Shown piece after piece: positions 1 to 8,127 of a stretch of DNA of 64,000 nucleotides. The position numbers and the translations under genes are program-made. Source of the DNA: Gammaproteobacteria bacterium (lineage in GTDB: Bacteria; Pseudomonadota; Gammaproteobacteria; Thiohalobacterales; Thiohalobacteraceae); NCBI GenBank assembly GCA_019911805.1, contig JAIOJV010000098.1, positions 1 to 64,000 on the forward strand. The letters run 5' to 3'. Below the pieces are notes generated by a model that saw nothing but the letters and a program-made list of their open reading frames with translations, made no database searches and was not told where the DNA came from. Position 1 is the stretch's first letter. Each line of letters begins with the position of its first letter.

Positions 1-162
1 GGGGTGGTGGTCACGCTGCTGGCCATCCTCGAGCTGATCAAGGAATCACTGCTGGAACTGATCCAGGCGGACGCCTTCAGCCGCATCTACGTGAAGGCGC
101 GTGGCGGTGAGGCGGAGCTGCCCGAGGACTACCAGCCGACCGCCGCAAACGTGCCGGCCTGA
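1..162 (+). CDS. scpA: Segregation and condensation protein A, C-terminal end (partial)
   Basis: The window opens inside this gene. Only the last 53 codons are present, in frame 1, with TGA at 160-162. The peptide contains LLAILELIKESLLEL followed by QADAFSRIYVKA, like the C-terminal winged-helix segment of ScpA, the kleisin that bridges SMC heads with ScpB during chromosome condensation. The assignment rests mainly on scpB following 29 bp downstream, the standard order. The upstream part is outside the window. Confidence 0.75.
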   Translation, partial: GVVVTLLAILELIKESLLELIQADAFSRIYVKARGGEAELPEDYQPTAANVPA

Positions 163-191
163 CCCATTCTTCATCTGACACCCGACCGATC

Positions 192-893
192 ATGACCGAC
201 ATCGCACTCAAACACATCCTCGAGGCCGCGCTCCTGGCGGCCGGCCGGCCCTTGTCGCTGGACGACCTGGGCGCGTTGTTTCCGGAACTCGAATGCCCCG
301 ACAAGGCGGCGTTGCGCACGGCCCTGGAAGAACTCGGCACGGACTACGCCGACCGCGGCCTGGAGCTGATCGAGGTCGCCAGCGGCTTTCGTATCCAGGT
401 GCGGCAGTCGCTGGAACCCTGGGTCTCGCGCCTGTGGGAGGAGAAGCCACCGAAATACTCACGCGCGCTGCTCGAGACCCTGGCGCTGATCGCCTACCGG
501 CAGCCCATCACCCGCGGTGAGATCGAGGATGTCCGCGGCGTGGGCGTGAGCACCTCCATCATGAAGACCCTGCAGGATCGCGAATGGGTCCGCGTCGTCG
601 GCCACCGCGACGTACCGGGGCGCCCGGCGATGTACGGCACCACGCGCGAATTCCTGGACTACTTCAACCTGAAGTCGCTGGAGAGTCTGCCGAGTCTGGC
701 GGAGCTGCGCGACATCGACAGCATCAACGCCGAACTCGATTTCGGTGGCGTGCTGGAGCCGGGCGGCCGCCCGGCCCGGGCTGCGCGCGGCGATGGTACG
801 GCCATCGACATGCCGCAGTGGCCCGACGATACCGACTTCCAACCCGTCGAGACCGATCCGGAGCACATCCGGATCCCCGAGACACTGCACTGA
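192..893 (+). CDS. scpB: Segregation and condensation protein B
   Basis: 233 residues, slightly longer than many ScpB proteins because of an acidic C-terminal tail from about residue 185. ScpB dimers bind ScpA and the SMC complex in the cytoplasm for chromosome condensation. Two winged-helix units are recognisable: the N-terminal one begins LKHILEAALLAAGRPLSLDD, and the second contains LLETLALIAYRQPITRGEIE and the family signature VRGVGVSTSIMKTL. PAMYGTTREFLDYFNL is a classic ScpB segment. It follows scpA by 29 bp and precedes rluB by 21 bp, so the three are probably co-transcribed. Confidence 0.95.
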   Translation: MTDIALKHILEAALLAAGRPLSLDDLGALFPELECPDKAALRTALEELGTDYADRGLELIEVASGFRIQVRQSLEPWVSRLWEEKPPKYSRALLETLALIAYRQPITRGEIEDVRGVGVSTSIMKTLQDREWVRVVGHRDVPGRPAMYGTTREFLDYFNLKSLESLPSLAELRDIDSINAELDFGGVLEPGGRPARAARGDGTAIDMPQWPDDTDFQPVETDPEHIRIPETLH

Positions 894-914
894 GGCCGGT
901 CGCAGGACATCACC

Positions 915-1913
915 ATGACTGAACGGCTGCAGAAGGTGCTGGCGCGTGCCGGTCTGGGTTCGCGTCGCGAGATCGAGGGCTGGATCAGTGCCGGGCGTCT
1001 GCAGGTCGACGGCGTGCCGGCGGTGCTGGGGATGCAGATCACCGGCACCGAGACCATCCTGCTGGATGGCAAGCCGGTCTCCAGCGCGCCGCCCGCCGCG
1101 GTGCGCGTCATCGCCTACCACAAGCCCATTGGCGAACTCACCACCCGCAAAGATCCCGAAGGCCGCCCGACCGTTTTCGAACACCTGCCGCATCTGCGCG
1201 AGGGTCGCTGGATCTCGGTCGGTCGCCTGGACTTCAACACCAGCGGCCTGTTGCTGCTGACCAACGACGGTGAACTCTCCAACCGCCTGATGCATCCCGC
1301 CCAGGCGCTGGAGCGCGAATATGCCGTGCGCATCTTCGGCGAAGTCGATGGGCTGATGCTCGAACGCATGCTGACGGGGGTGGAGCTCGAAGACGGCCCG
1401 GCGCGCTTCCTGGCGTTGCGCGACGCCGGTGGACAGGGGGCGAACCGCTGGTATCACGTAGTGCTGACCGAAGGTCGCAACCGCGAGGTGCGGCGCCTGT
1501 GGGAATCGCAGGGTGTACAGGTCAACCGTCTCATCCGCGTGCGCTACGGACCGATCGAACTGGGCCGGCGTCCACCGGCCGGAAAATGGCGCGAACTGAC
1601 TGCCGACGAGGTGCGCGCGCTGTATCAGACGGCCGGGATGCCGGTACCCAGGCCGGTGCAACCCACCAAGGCCGCGACCACGCCCCGTGCCCGGACGGAC
1701 AAGCCAACGGGCGCGCCATCCGGCAAGCACCCGGGCCGTTCCGCGGCGCGCCCCGCCGACCGCCAGCCGACCTCCCGCGAGGACGCACGCCGGGGCAAAC
1801 CCGGCGCCCGCCCGGAAGGCCCCCGGTCCGGAGCGGGGTCAAGCTCCCGATCAGGCCCCCAATCGGAATCCGGGCCTGGCTCCCGGTCAAGAACGCGCCC
1901 GCGGCAACGCTGA
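915..1913 (+). CDS. rluB: 23S rRNA pseudouridine synthase B (U2605)
   Basis: 332 residues. It isomerises uridine to pseudouridine in 23S rRNA, by family at position 2605. An S4 RNA-binding domain opens the protein (ERLQKVLARAGLGSRREIEG), followed by the RsuA/RluB catalytic domain with the active-site Asp in VGRLDFNTSGLLLLTNDG near residue 106, and EGRNREVRRLWESQG further on. From about residue 245 the protein becomes a low-complexity Pro/Arg/Ser/Gly-rich basic tail, common in RluB of high-GC bacteria and probably disordered. The scpB-rluB linkage is conserved in proteobacteria. RluE/RluF are less likely given the neighbours and the tail. Confidence 0.92.
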   Translation: MTERLQKVLARAGLGSRREIEGWISAGRLQVDGVPAVLGMQITGTETILLDGKPVSSAPPAAVRVIAYHKPIGELTTRKDPEGRPTVFEHLPHLREGRWISVGRLDFNTSGLLLLTNDGELSNRLMHPAQALEREYAVRIFGEVDGLMLERMLTGVELEDGPARFLALRDAGGQGANRWYHVVLTEGRNREVRRLWESQGVQVNRLIRVRYGPIELGRRPPAGKWRELTADEVRALYQTAGMPVPRPVQPTKAATTPRARTDKPTGAPSGKHPGRSAARPADRQPTSREDARRGKPGARPEGPRSGAGSSSRSGPQSESGPGSRSRTRPRQR

Positions 1914-1918
1914 GCCCC

Positions 1919-2581
1919 ATGACCGTGCGCCTGCCCCCACGTCGGCTGCGCGCGGTCTACGCCCGGCTGCTGGCGCGTCACGGCCCACAGCACTGGTGGC
2001 CCGGCGATTCCCCCTTCGAGATCATGGTCGGCGCCGTGCTCACCCAGAACACGGCCTGGATCAACGTCGAGCGCGCCATCGCCAACCTCATCGTCAACGA
2101 CGCGCTGGATCCGGCGACCCTGCTCGCCGTCGACGTGGACCGTCTGGCCGAATGGCTGCGACCCTCGGGCTACTTCAACGTCAAGGCGCGCCGGCTGCGC
2201 AATTTCTGCCGCTGGTACCGGGACGGCGGTGAATATGCGGTGCTGATGCAGCAGGACACGGCGACCCTGCGGCAGGCGCTGCTGACCATCAACGGCGTCG
2301 GTCCGGAGACCGCCGACGACATCCTGTTGTATGCCTTCGAACGCCCGGTGTTCGTGATCGACGCCTACACGCGGCGCCTGTTCACGCGTCTGGGTCTGAT
2401 CGAGGGCGGCGAAGGCTACGAGGCACTGCGCCATGCCTGCGAACGGGCACTCGGGCCGGATGTGGCGCTGTTCAACGAATACCATGCCCTGATCGTGGTG
2501 CACGCCAAATATCACTGCCGGGTCAGACCCCAGTGCGGAGACTGCTGCCTGCGCAGGCTCTGCCCGGGAAAGCGGCTGTGA
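1919..2581 (+). CDS. Endonuclease III-like DNA glycosylase (MagIII type)
   Basis: 220 residues from the ATG at 1919, five bases after rluB. A much longer frame is open upstream, but that part is out-of-frame rluB tail and not protein-like. HhH-GPD fold: QNTAWINVERAIANL, helix-hairpin-helix INGVGPETADDIL, then VFVIDAYTRRLFTRLGL with the conserved catalytic Asp. Four cysteines near the end (C-x5-C-x2-C-x5-C) suggest a 4Fe-4S loop. The Lys that EndoIII uses in its hairpin (GVGRKTA) is Glu here, so a monofunctional glycosylase such as 3-methyladenine glycosylase MagIII is more likely than Nth. It would excise damaged bases in base-excision repair. Confidence 0.82.
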   Translation: MTVRLPPRRLRAVYARLLARHGPQHWWPGDSPFEIMVGAVLTQNTAWINVERAIANLIVNDALDPATLLAVDVDRLAEWLRPSGYFNVKARRLRNFCRWYRDGGEYAVLMQQDTATLRQALLTINGVGPETADDILLYAFERPVFVIDAYTRRLFTRLGLIEGGEGYEALRHACERALGPDVALFNEYHALIVVHAKYHCRVRPQCGDCCLRRLCPGKRL

Positions 2582-2620
2582 CCGGGCGCGACCGTGCGGT
2601 GCGGTGTGGCGAAAGGAATT

Positions 2621-3006
2621 TTTACCGCAAAGGACGCGAAGGCGCGCAAAGGAAATTCTGAAATAAACCCAAAAACCGTATTGGCCACGGAAACACACGG
2701 AAATACACGGAATGCGAAACCCGCTGTATCCCCATCTTCCGTGTATTTCCGTGTGCTTCCGTGGCTGAAATAAGTTTTAGGTTTAATACGCGTTGATGAT
2801 CTTCCTTTACGCGCCTTCGCGTCCTGCACAGGCGTTTTTAAATAAACCCGAAAACCGCATTGGCCACGGAAATACACGGAAGATAAGAATGTGGGGGGTT
2901 TTACATTCCGTGTATTTCCGTGTGCTTCCGTGGCCAAAATAAGTTTTTTAGGTGTAGCGCTCGTTGATGATTTCCTTTGCGCGCCTTCGCGTCCTTTGCG
3001 GTAAAA
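2621..3006. repeat. Composite repeat block between the glycosylase and diguanylate cyclase genes
   Basis: The 449-bp gap holds no gene but nested inverted repeats. A family-A variant (ACCGCAAAGGACGCGAAGG) lies at 2621-2655, with inverted copies at 2802-2825 and 2971-3006. Family-B arms (GGCCACGGAAxxACACGGAA) lie at 2683-2712 and 2862-2880, with inverted partners at 2736-2766 and 2905-2937. The stretches 2661-2838 and 2839-3010 look like two diverged tandem copies of one unit, each B, loop, B', A'. Both convergent genes end here, so the hairpins could protect or end transcripts. Confidence 0.8.
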
Positions 3007-3030
3007 CGGTTTGTAACGATCGGTAAGGCG

Positions 3031-3945
3031 TCAGTCGGCGGCCTGGACCCGGTTGCGGCCGGCGTGCTTGGCGGCATAGAGCGCCTGGTCGGTGCGATCG
3101 AACAGTTGACTGGCGGATTCCGTGTCGGTGAGGCAGGCGACGCCGGCGCTGATGGTCATGACGATGGGCTTGCGCTCGCCCTGGCATTCCAGTTTTGCCA
3201 CCTTGCGGCGGATGCGGTCGGCCAGCAGGTAGGCGCCGGCCGTCGTGGTGTTGCGCAATATCATCACGAACTCCTCACCCCCGTAGCGGAACAGCAGGTC
3301 CGTGTTGCGTGCGCACTGCTGGGCGCAGCGCACCACCGCACGAATAGCGTTGTCGCCCTGCGTGTGACCGTAGGTGTCGTTGACTTGTTTGAAATGATCG
3401 ATGTCGAACAGGACGAGCGACAGGGGCGTGCCGTGACGGCGTGCCAGGCTGACCTCGGCGCGGAGCGCGTCGTCGAAGGCGGAACGGTTGCAGATGCCGG
3501 TCAGCGCATCCTTCTGCGCGAGTGCGAGGGCGTCATGATAGAGCAGGGCATTGCGCAGCGGATACAGCAGGCAGCACAACAGCTTCTCGATGATGGCGAT
3601 CTCGTCCTCAGTGAATTTCGTCCGCCGCCGGAACACCAGGTTGCCGAGATCGAGGTCGCCGAGCTTGAGGGTGTAGCGTGCCGTATGGCGGGCGCGCTCG
3701 CCGCGGCGCTGTGCCAGCCCTGGGGTCGTAGGCTCGTATTCCAGACCGTCCAGCGGCACGTTGCGTTCGGTCTGCTGCTGGAACAGGTCCAGCAACAATG
3801 GGATGTCGAGCGTGGTCTGCAGTGACTGCGTCATCTGCAGCAGGTGATCGGCGAAATCGTCGGTGCCATACGCAGCGTCCGCGGTGGGCGGTTCCAGTGC
3901 GATGGTCTTCAAATTGTCGGCCTGGGTTTGCATGGGCAACGCCAT
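3031..3945 (-). CDS. Diguanylate cyclase (GGDEF domain)
   Basis: 304 residues, starting at ATG 3945. It makes cyclic di-GMP from two GTP. The N-terminal ~130 residues have no motif I can name (possibly a GAF-like sensor). The GGDEF domain follows from about residue 140: DALTGICNRSAFDDAL, FDIDHFKQVNDTYGH, and the active site RYGGEEF. An inhibitory I-site, RNTD, sits exactly five residues before GGEEF, so product inhibition is expected. There is no membrane segment or signal peptide, so the protein should be cytoplasmic. It converges with the glycosylase gene across the repeat block and stands alone. Confidence 0.92.
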   Translation of the reverse strand: MALPMQTQADNLKTIALEPPTADAAYGTDDFADHLLQMTQSLQTTLDIPLLLDLFQQQTERNVPLDGLEYEPTTPGLAQRRGERARHTARYTLKLGDLDLGNLVFRRRTKFTEDEIAIIEKLLCCLLYPLRNALLYHDALALAQKDALTGICNRSAFDDALRAEVSLARRHGTPLSLVLFDIDHFKQVNDTYGHTQGDNAIRAVVRCAQQCARNTDLLFRYGGEEFVMILRNTTTAGAYLLADRIRRKVAKLECQGERKPIVMTISAGVACLTDTESASQLFDRTDQALYAAKHAGRNRVQAAD

Positions 3946-4220
3946 TGCGGTGATCCGTTGTCGGCACGAGCCTGGCGGACTGCCAGATCTGTGCCAATTC
4001 TTTGGGGCAGTAGACTAAACCCCTTAAATTCAGTTTACTAGCGTTATTTTCCAAGGGCACTCAGCGACCGTCAATAAGTTGACTTTGCCCTCTGCCGCCC
4101 GGGTGAGGAGGGATTTTGCCGCCTGCGGCAAGGCGCCAACCGCGCCGGTTGTCCACCAACCTGATAACCCGTAGTGTCGGGAGACAGACTTCGATAGCAC
4201 CCCCCGTTGGAGGTGAACGC
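3946..4220. other. Divergent intergenic region
   Basis: 275 bp between the divergently transcribed cyclase gene (-) and the thioredoxin gene (+), so it must hold both promoters. I see no convincing sigma-70 pair. TTGACT at about 4078-4083 is a possible -35 on +. GGAGGTGA, seven bases before ATG 4221, is a clear ribosome-binding site and fixes the start of the downstream gene. No repeat copies are present here, unlike most gaps in this window. Confidence 0.4.
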
Positions 4221-5330
4221 ATGCTGCGGCGACTGTTGTACCTACTTGGACTGGTGGTTCTCCCTCTGGTGGTCTTCCCCGTGGGGGCACACGGCGAGAC
4301 GCCGGCGGAGGTGCGCACCGAGGCGCAGACCCCGGTGCAGACTCCGGCGCAGACCCGGGCCCCCGCGGGGGAACTGGGCCCCGGTCTGGTGAATCCCGGC
4401 TATCACGAGAAGCCGGCGTGGTTCAAACACTCCTTCCTGGATATCCGCGAGGACATCGCCGAGGCGACGGCCGCCGGCAAGCGCGTGGTACTGTATTTCT
4501 ATCAGGACGGCTGCCCGTACTGCGAGAAATTATTGAACACCAATTTTGCCCTGCACGACGTGGTGGAAAAGACGCGCACCGGCTTCGATGTCATTGCAAT
4601 CAATATGTGGGGTGACCGCGAGGTGACCGGCCTCTCCGGCGGGATGACCACCGAGAAACAGTTCGCCACCGACCTGCGGGTGATGTTCACACCGACGTTG
4701 CTGTTCCTGAACGAATCCGGCGCGGTGGTGTTGCGGGTCAACGGCTATTATCCCCCGCACCGCTTCCTGGCCGCGCTCGAGTACGTCGGCACGCATGCCG
4801 AGACGAAACAGTCGTTCCGGGAGTATCTGGCCGCGGTGGAGCCAGTGCCCGCCCACGGCCGGCTGCACCAGGAGCCCGGTTACCTCCAGCCGCCCTACGG
4901 GCTCGCTACGCGGGGCTCCGGCAGGCCGCTGGCGGTGTTCTTCGAACAGACCGAATGCGCCGCCTGCGATGAACTGCATCTGGATATCCTGCAGCGTGCC
5001 GAAAGCCGCGCCCTACTGGGGCACTTCGATGTGGCCTTGCTGGATCTGTGGGGCAAGACGCCGGTGACCACGCCGGCCGGCGTGCAGACGACGTCCGGGC
5101 AATGGGCGCAGGATCTCAAGGTGCAGTATGCCCCGACGGTGGTGCTGTTCGATGCGGACGGTCATGAGGTATTTCGCGCCGAGGCCTATCTGAAGGCCTT
5201 CCATATCCAATCGGTGCTGGACTATGTGGCCTCGGGCACCTACCGGGAGCAGCCGAGCTTCCAGCGTTTCGTTCAGACACGCGCCGACGCCCTGAGGGCG
5301 CAGGGCATCCCGGTCGATCTGATGGAGTGA
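4221..5330 (+). CDS. Exported protein with two thioredoxin-like domains
   Basis: 369 residues from ATG 4221, chosen because GGAGGTGA lies just upstream; the frame is open further 5' but without protein-like sequence. A signal peptide of about 25 residues (hydrophobic LLYLLGLVVLPLVVFPVGA) points to the periplasm. Two thioredoxin-fold units follow. The first has YQDGCPYCEKL (CPYC) and a cis-Pro in FTPTLLFL; the second has CAAC in EQTECAACDEL and a cis-Pro in YAPTVVLFD. This resembles SoxW/DsbD-gamma type thioredoxins of sulfur oxidisers, duplicated in tandem. A disulfide reductase role is likely; the partner is unknown. The gene is monocistronic and convergent with the SDR gene. Confidence 0.8.
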   Translation: MLRRLLYLLGLVVLPLVVFPVGAHGETPAEVRTEAQTPVQTPAQTRAPAGELGPGLVNPGYHEKPAWFKHSFLDIREDIAEATAAGKRVVLYFYQDGCPYCEKLLNTNFALHDVVEKTRTGFDVIAINMWGDREVTGLSGGMTTEKQFATDLRVMFTPTLLFLNESGAVVLRVNGYYPPHRFLAALEYVGTHAETKQSFREYLAAVEPVPAHGRLHQEPGYLQPPYGLATRGSGRPLAVFFEQTECAACDELHLDILQRAESRALLGHFDVALLDLWGKTPVTTPAGVQTTSGQWAQDLKVQYAPTVVLFDADGHEVFRAEAYLKAFHIQSVLDYVASGTYREQPSFQRFVQTRADALRAQGIPVDLME

Positions 5331-5339
5331 GGCGTCGCC

Positions 5340-6110
5340 TCAGGAGGGGGTGGTGGCCGGCCAGTCGAAGTTCTGTGCATCGAACTGCTGGCCGGTCACA
5401 CCGCGGCTGTCGGGGCCGAGCAGGTACAGGTAGGCCGGCATGATGCTCTCGGGGGTCGGCAGCGCCAGGGCGTTTTCGCCCGGGTAGGCCTGGGTGCGCA
5501 GGCGCGTGCCGGTCGGCCCCGGGTCGATGCTGTTGACCCGCACCGTGGTGTTGGTCTCCAGCTCCTGGGCGAGGATCTGGCTCAGTCCTTCGAGGCCGAA
5601 TTTCGCTACCCCGTAAGCACCCCAGTAGGCACGCCCCCGCCGGCCGACGCTGTCGGATGTGAACAGCAGCGAGGCATCCGGCGACTTCATCAGCAGCCCC
5701 AGGCAGGCGCGCGTCAGCAGGAAAGGGGCATGCAGATTCACCTGCATGACCTTGAACCACAGTTCGACATCCTGATGCGCGATGGGCGCCAGCGTACCGA
5801 GCAGCGCGGCATTGTGCAGCAGGCCGTCGAGGCGCCCGAACTCGGTCTCCAGCGTCGCCGCCAGATCGCCATAATCCTTGGGCGTGGCCCCTTCGAGGTT
5901 CATGGGATAGATCGCCGCCTGCGGGTGGCCGGCCTGTTCGATCTGATCGTAGGTCTCTTCCAGCTTGCGGATGGTCCGCCCCAGCAGCACCACGGTGGCG
6001 CCATGAGCCGCGCAGGCCAGGGCTGCGGCGCGCCCGATGCCGTCGCCGGCGCCAGTGATCAGGATGATGCGCTCGGACAGCAGGTCCTTGGGGGGCGTGT
6101 GTGCGGGCAT
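5340..6110 (-). CDS. Short-chain dehydrogenase, YciK family
   Basis: 256 residues. Rossmann-fold NAD(P)-dependent oxidoreductase: cofactor motif ITGAGDGIGRAAAL (TGxxxGIG), NNAG equivalent HNAALLG, catalytic Ser in TSDSVGR, and Y-x3-K in YGVAKFGLEGL. The sequence DPGPTGTRLRTQAYPGE is typical of YciK. The substrate is unknown. In many gammaproteobacteria yciK lies beside mtaD-ubiG-gph; here that cluster is about 9 kb away on the same strand, so the ancestral neighbourhood seems to have been split. It converges with the thioredoxin gene, ten bases from its stop. Confidence 0.85.
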   Translation of the reverse strand: MPAHTPPKDLLSERIILITGAGDGIGRAAALACAAHGATVVLLGRTIRKLEETYDQIEQAGHPQAAIYPMNLEGATPKDYGDLAATLETEFGRLDGLLHNAALLGTLAPIAHQDVELWFKVMQVNLHAPFLLTRACLGLLMKSPDASLLFTSDSVGRRGRAYWGAYGVAKFGLEGLSQILAQELETNTTVRVNSIDPGPTGTRLRTQAYPGENALALPTPESIMPAYLYLLGPDSRGVTGQQFDAQNFDWPATTPS

Positions 6111-6171
6111 GCCGGCTCGTCGGTCAGGCTGGAGGAGCCGGCATTATCCTATAAAAACCGATTTTTTCCAC

Positions 6172-6702
6172 TGACTGAACACGCAGCGATTGGATTGGGC
6201 GAGCGACACAGCAGAGCTTCTGATGTAGGAGCGCCATTCCTGGCGCGATTGGATTGGGCGGACAGCCCGCCAGGATCGCGGCAGGAATGCCGCTCCTACA
6301 GGTGTCAGGCCACGATGGGTTTTACATTCCGTGTATTTCCGTGTGGTTCCATGACCAAATGCATTTCGATGCGAGTGCAACCGAGCCTGATCGACGAGCC
6401 GGTTCTGCAATGATTATTCCTTCGTGTCCTTTGTGTCCTTCGTGGTGAAATGGCGAATCTATAAGATATCGACATACGCCCGGATGCGCTGGACGTTCAT
6501 GCCGGCGCTCTGCTGTTGATACTCAATTTCCTTCACCACGAAGGACACAAAGGACACGAAGAAATTCTTATGACTGAACACGCAGCGATTGGATCGGGCG
6601 TTCCCGCCGGGGTCGCGGCAGGAATGCCGCTCCTACCGGTGTCAGGCCACGATGGGTTTTACATTCCGTGTTGTTCCGTGTGCTTCCGTGGCCAAAAAGG
6701 GT
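6172..6702. repeat. REP/REPIN and A/B repeat cluster
   Basis: No gene lies in the 682-bp gap 6111-6792. A family-C REP pair in inverted orientation (6225-6247 and 6276-6299, core GTAGGAGCGCCATTCCTGGC) forms a REPIN-like unit, and a further REP lies at 6612-6636. A direct duplication joins about 6172-6202 with 6570-6602 (ACTGAACACGCAGCGATTGG) and continues through the REP into GGCCACGATGGGTTTTACAT and a family-B arm (6325-6355; 6660-6695). Between them, family-A arms at 6419-6450 and 6532-6564 face each other in inverted orientation. Confidence 0.8.
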
Positions 6703-6792
6703 TTGAGTGCACGCCAGTATGGGCTTGCCTGTGAAGTTCCGGGGGTCCCGCGACAGATCAGGCTGCTGGATCGTGCGGCCGTTGCCGCTGGC

Positions 6793-8118
6793 TTACGAAC
6801 GGCGGGCGGTACGGGCCGGCCCGGCGAGGTCCTGCAGGTGGTCGCCGGGGTGGCTCAGCCAGGCGGCGGCATCGTCAGCGCGCAACGCCGGCGCGATATG
6901 GTAGCCCTGGGCGCAGTCGCAGCCGAGATCGGCGAGCCGCTCCAGGGTCGACTGCTCCTCCACACCTTCCGCCACCACGCACATGCCGAAATTATGTGCC
7001 AGCGTGATGATACTGCGCACGATCTTCTCGTCGCCGGCGTCCCGGTGGAGATCACGGACGAAAGACTTGTCGATCTTGATCTCATCCACTGGCAGGCGCT
7101 TCAGATAGGCGAGTGACGAATACCCCGTTCCGAAATCGTCGATCGACAAACCGACGCCCAGCGCATGCAGACGCCGCAGCACATCCAGGCCGCGATCCGG
7201 CTGGTGCATCACTGCACCTTCGGTGATCTCCAGCACCAGTTGCCGCGGCGGTGTGTTCCAGATCGCCAGCGCCTGCTGCACGAGTTCGACCAGGTCTTCG
7301 TGATGCAGGATGCCCGGCGACAGGTTCACGGCCATCGTCAGCCCCGGCTGCAACTGCTGCAGCATGCGCAGGTGATGCAACGAGGTCTTCAGAGACCAGA
7401 AGGTCAACGACTCGATCAGCCCCGTCTGCTCCGCCAGGGCGATAAACTGATCAGGCGGTATCTCGCCGTATTGCCCATGATTCCAGCGTGTCAGGCTCTC
7501 GAAACCGGCCACCCGTCCGTGTTCGAGGTCTATCTGGGGCTGCAGGTAGGCGCGCAGATCGTTGCCGTCGATGGCCTCCTGGAGATCCGTCTCCAGCGCC
7601 AGCAGACAGGGCTCGGTCACCGCCAGCTGCTCGCTGAAGAATGTGCATGCCGCTGCGCTGGAGTCTGCCTCGGCCAAGGCCCGGTCCACCGCCTGCATGA
7701 GCTGTTGGCCGTCGTCGGCGTGCTCCGGGAACAGTGCGACACCGGCGTAGCTGCGCAGCCGCAGCCGCAGGTCGCCGATCAGGAAGGGCTCACTCAGGAT
7801 CTGGTTGATCTTGTGGGCGGCCAACTGGGCATGACCGGGGTTGATCAGCCCGGGGAGCAGCAGGGCGAATTCGTCGGCGCCGATGCGGGCGACGGTATCG
7901 GACTGGCGCAGTGCCGCACGGATGCGCTGGCCGGCCTCCTGCAGCAGGGCGTCACCGACCGTGTACCCGTATTCCCGGTTGATGTGGCGGAAGCGGCGCA
8001 GATTGACGACGATGACACCCAGCAACTCCCCGAACTGGCCGCTGCACCTGATCTGGTCTTCCAGACGGCGGAAGAAGGTGTGCCGGTTCGGCAGGCCGGT
8101 CAGCGGGTCACATTCCAT
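6793..8118 (-). CDS. GGDEF-EAL protein, probable c-di-GMP phosphodiesterase
   Basis: 441 residues. The N-terminal GGDEF domain (about 1-160: DPLTGLPNRHTF, then RIGADEFALLL) has GADEF instead of GGDEF, with RQSD in the I-site position, so cyclase activity is doubtful and a regulatory GTP or c-di-GMP site is likelier. The EAL domain (about 175-420) keeps the catalytic residues: FESLTRW (metal-binding Glu), MAVNLSP, ITEGAV, IDDFGTGYSSL, IKIDKSF, VVAEGVEE and QGYHIA. No membrane segment is seen. It starts nine bases after the stop of the HD-GYP gene, so the two form an operon. Confidence 0.9.
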   Translation of the reverse strand: MECDPLTGLPNRHTFFRRLEDQIRCSGQFGELLGVIVVNLRRFRHINREYGYTVGDALLQEAGQRIRAALRQSDTVARIGADEFALLLPGLINPGHAQLAAHKINQILSEPFLIGDLRLRLRSYAGVALFPEHADDGQQLMQAVDRALAEADSSAAACTFFSEQLAVTEPCLLALETDLQEAIDGNDLRAYLQPQIDLEHGRVAGFESLTRWNHGQYGEIPPDQFIALAEQTGLIESLTFWSLKTSLHHLRMLQQLQPGLTMAVNLSPGILHHEDLVELVQQALAIWNTPPRQLVLEITEGAVMHQPDRGLDVLRRLHALGVGLSIDDFGTGYSSLAYLKRLPVDEIKIDKSFVRDLHRDAGDEKIVRSIITLAHNFGMCVVAEGVEEQSTLERLADLGCDCAQGYHIAPALRADDAAAWLSHPGDHLQDLAGPARTARRS

Positions 8119-8127
8119 GGCGGCAGC

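Noticed and set aside
459-1730. Long open frame on the minus strand opposite scpB and rluB
   Set aside because: It is a codon-bias shadow in GC-rich DNA; the + strand genes are clear family members and the antisense protein has no recognisable motif.
1499-1918. 140-residue N-terminal extension of the DNA glycosylase
   Set aside because: It overlaps the rluB tail in another frame, is Pro/Arg-rich, and the family start matches ATG 1919.
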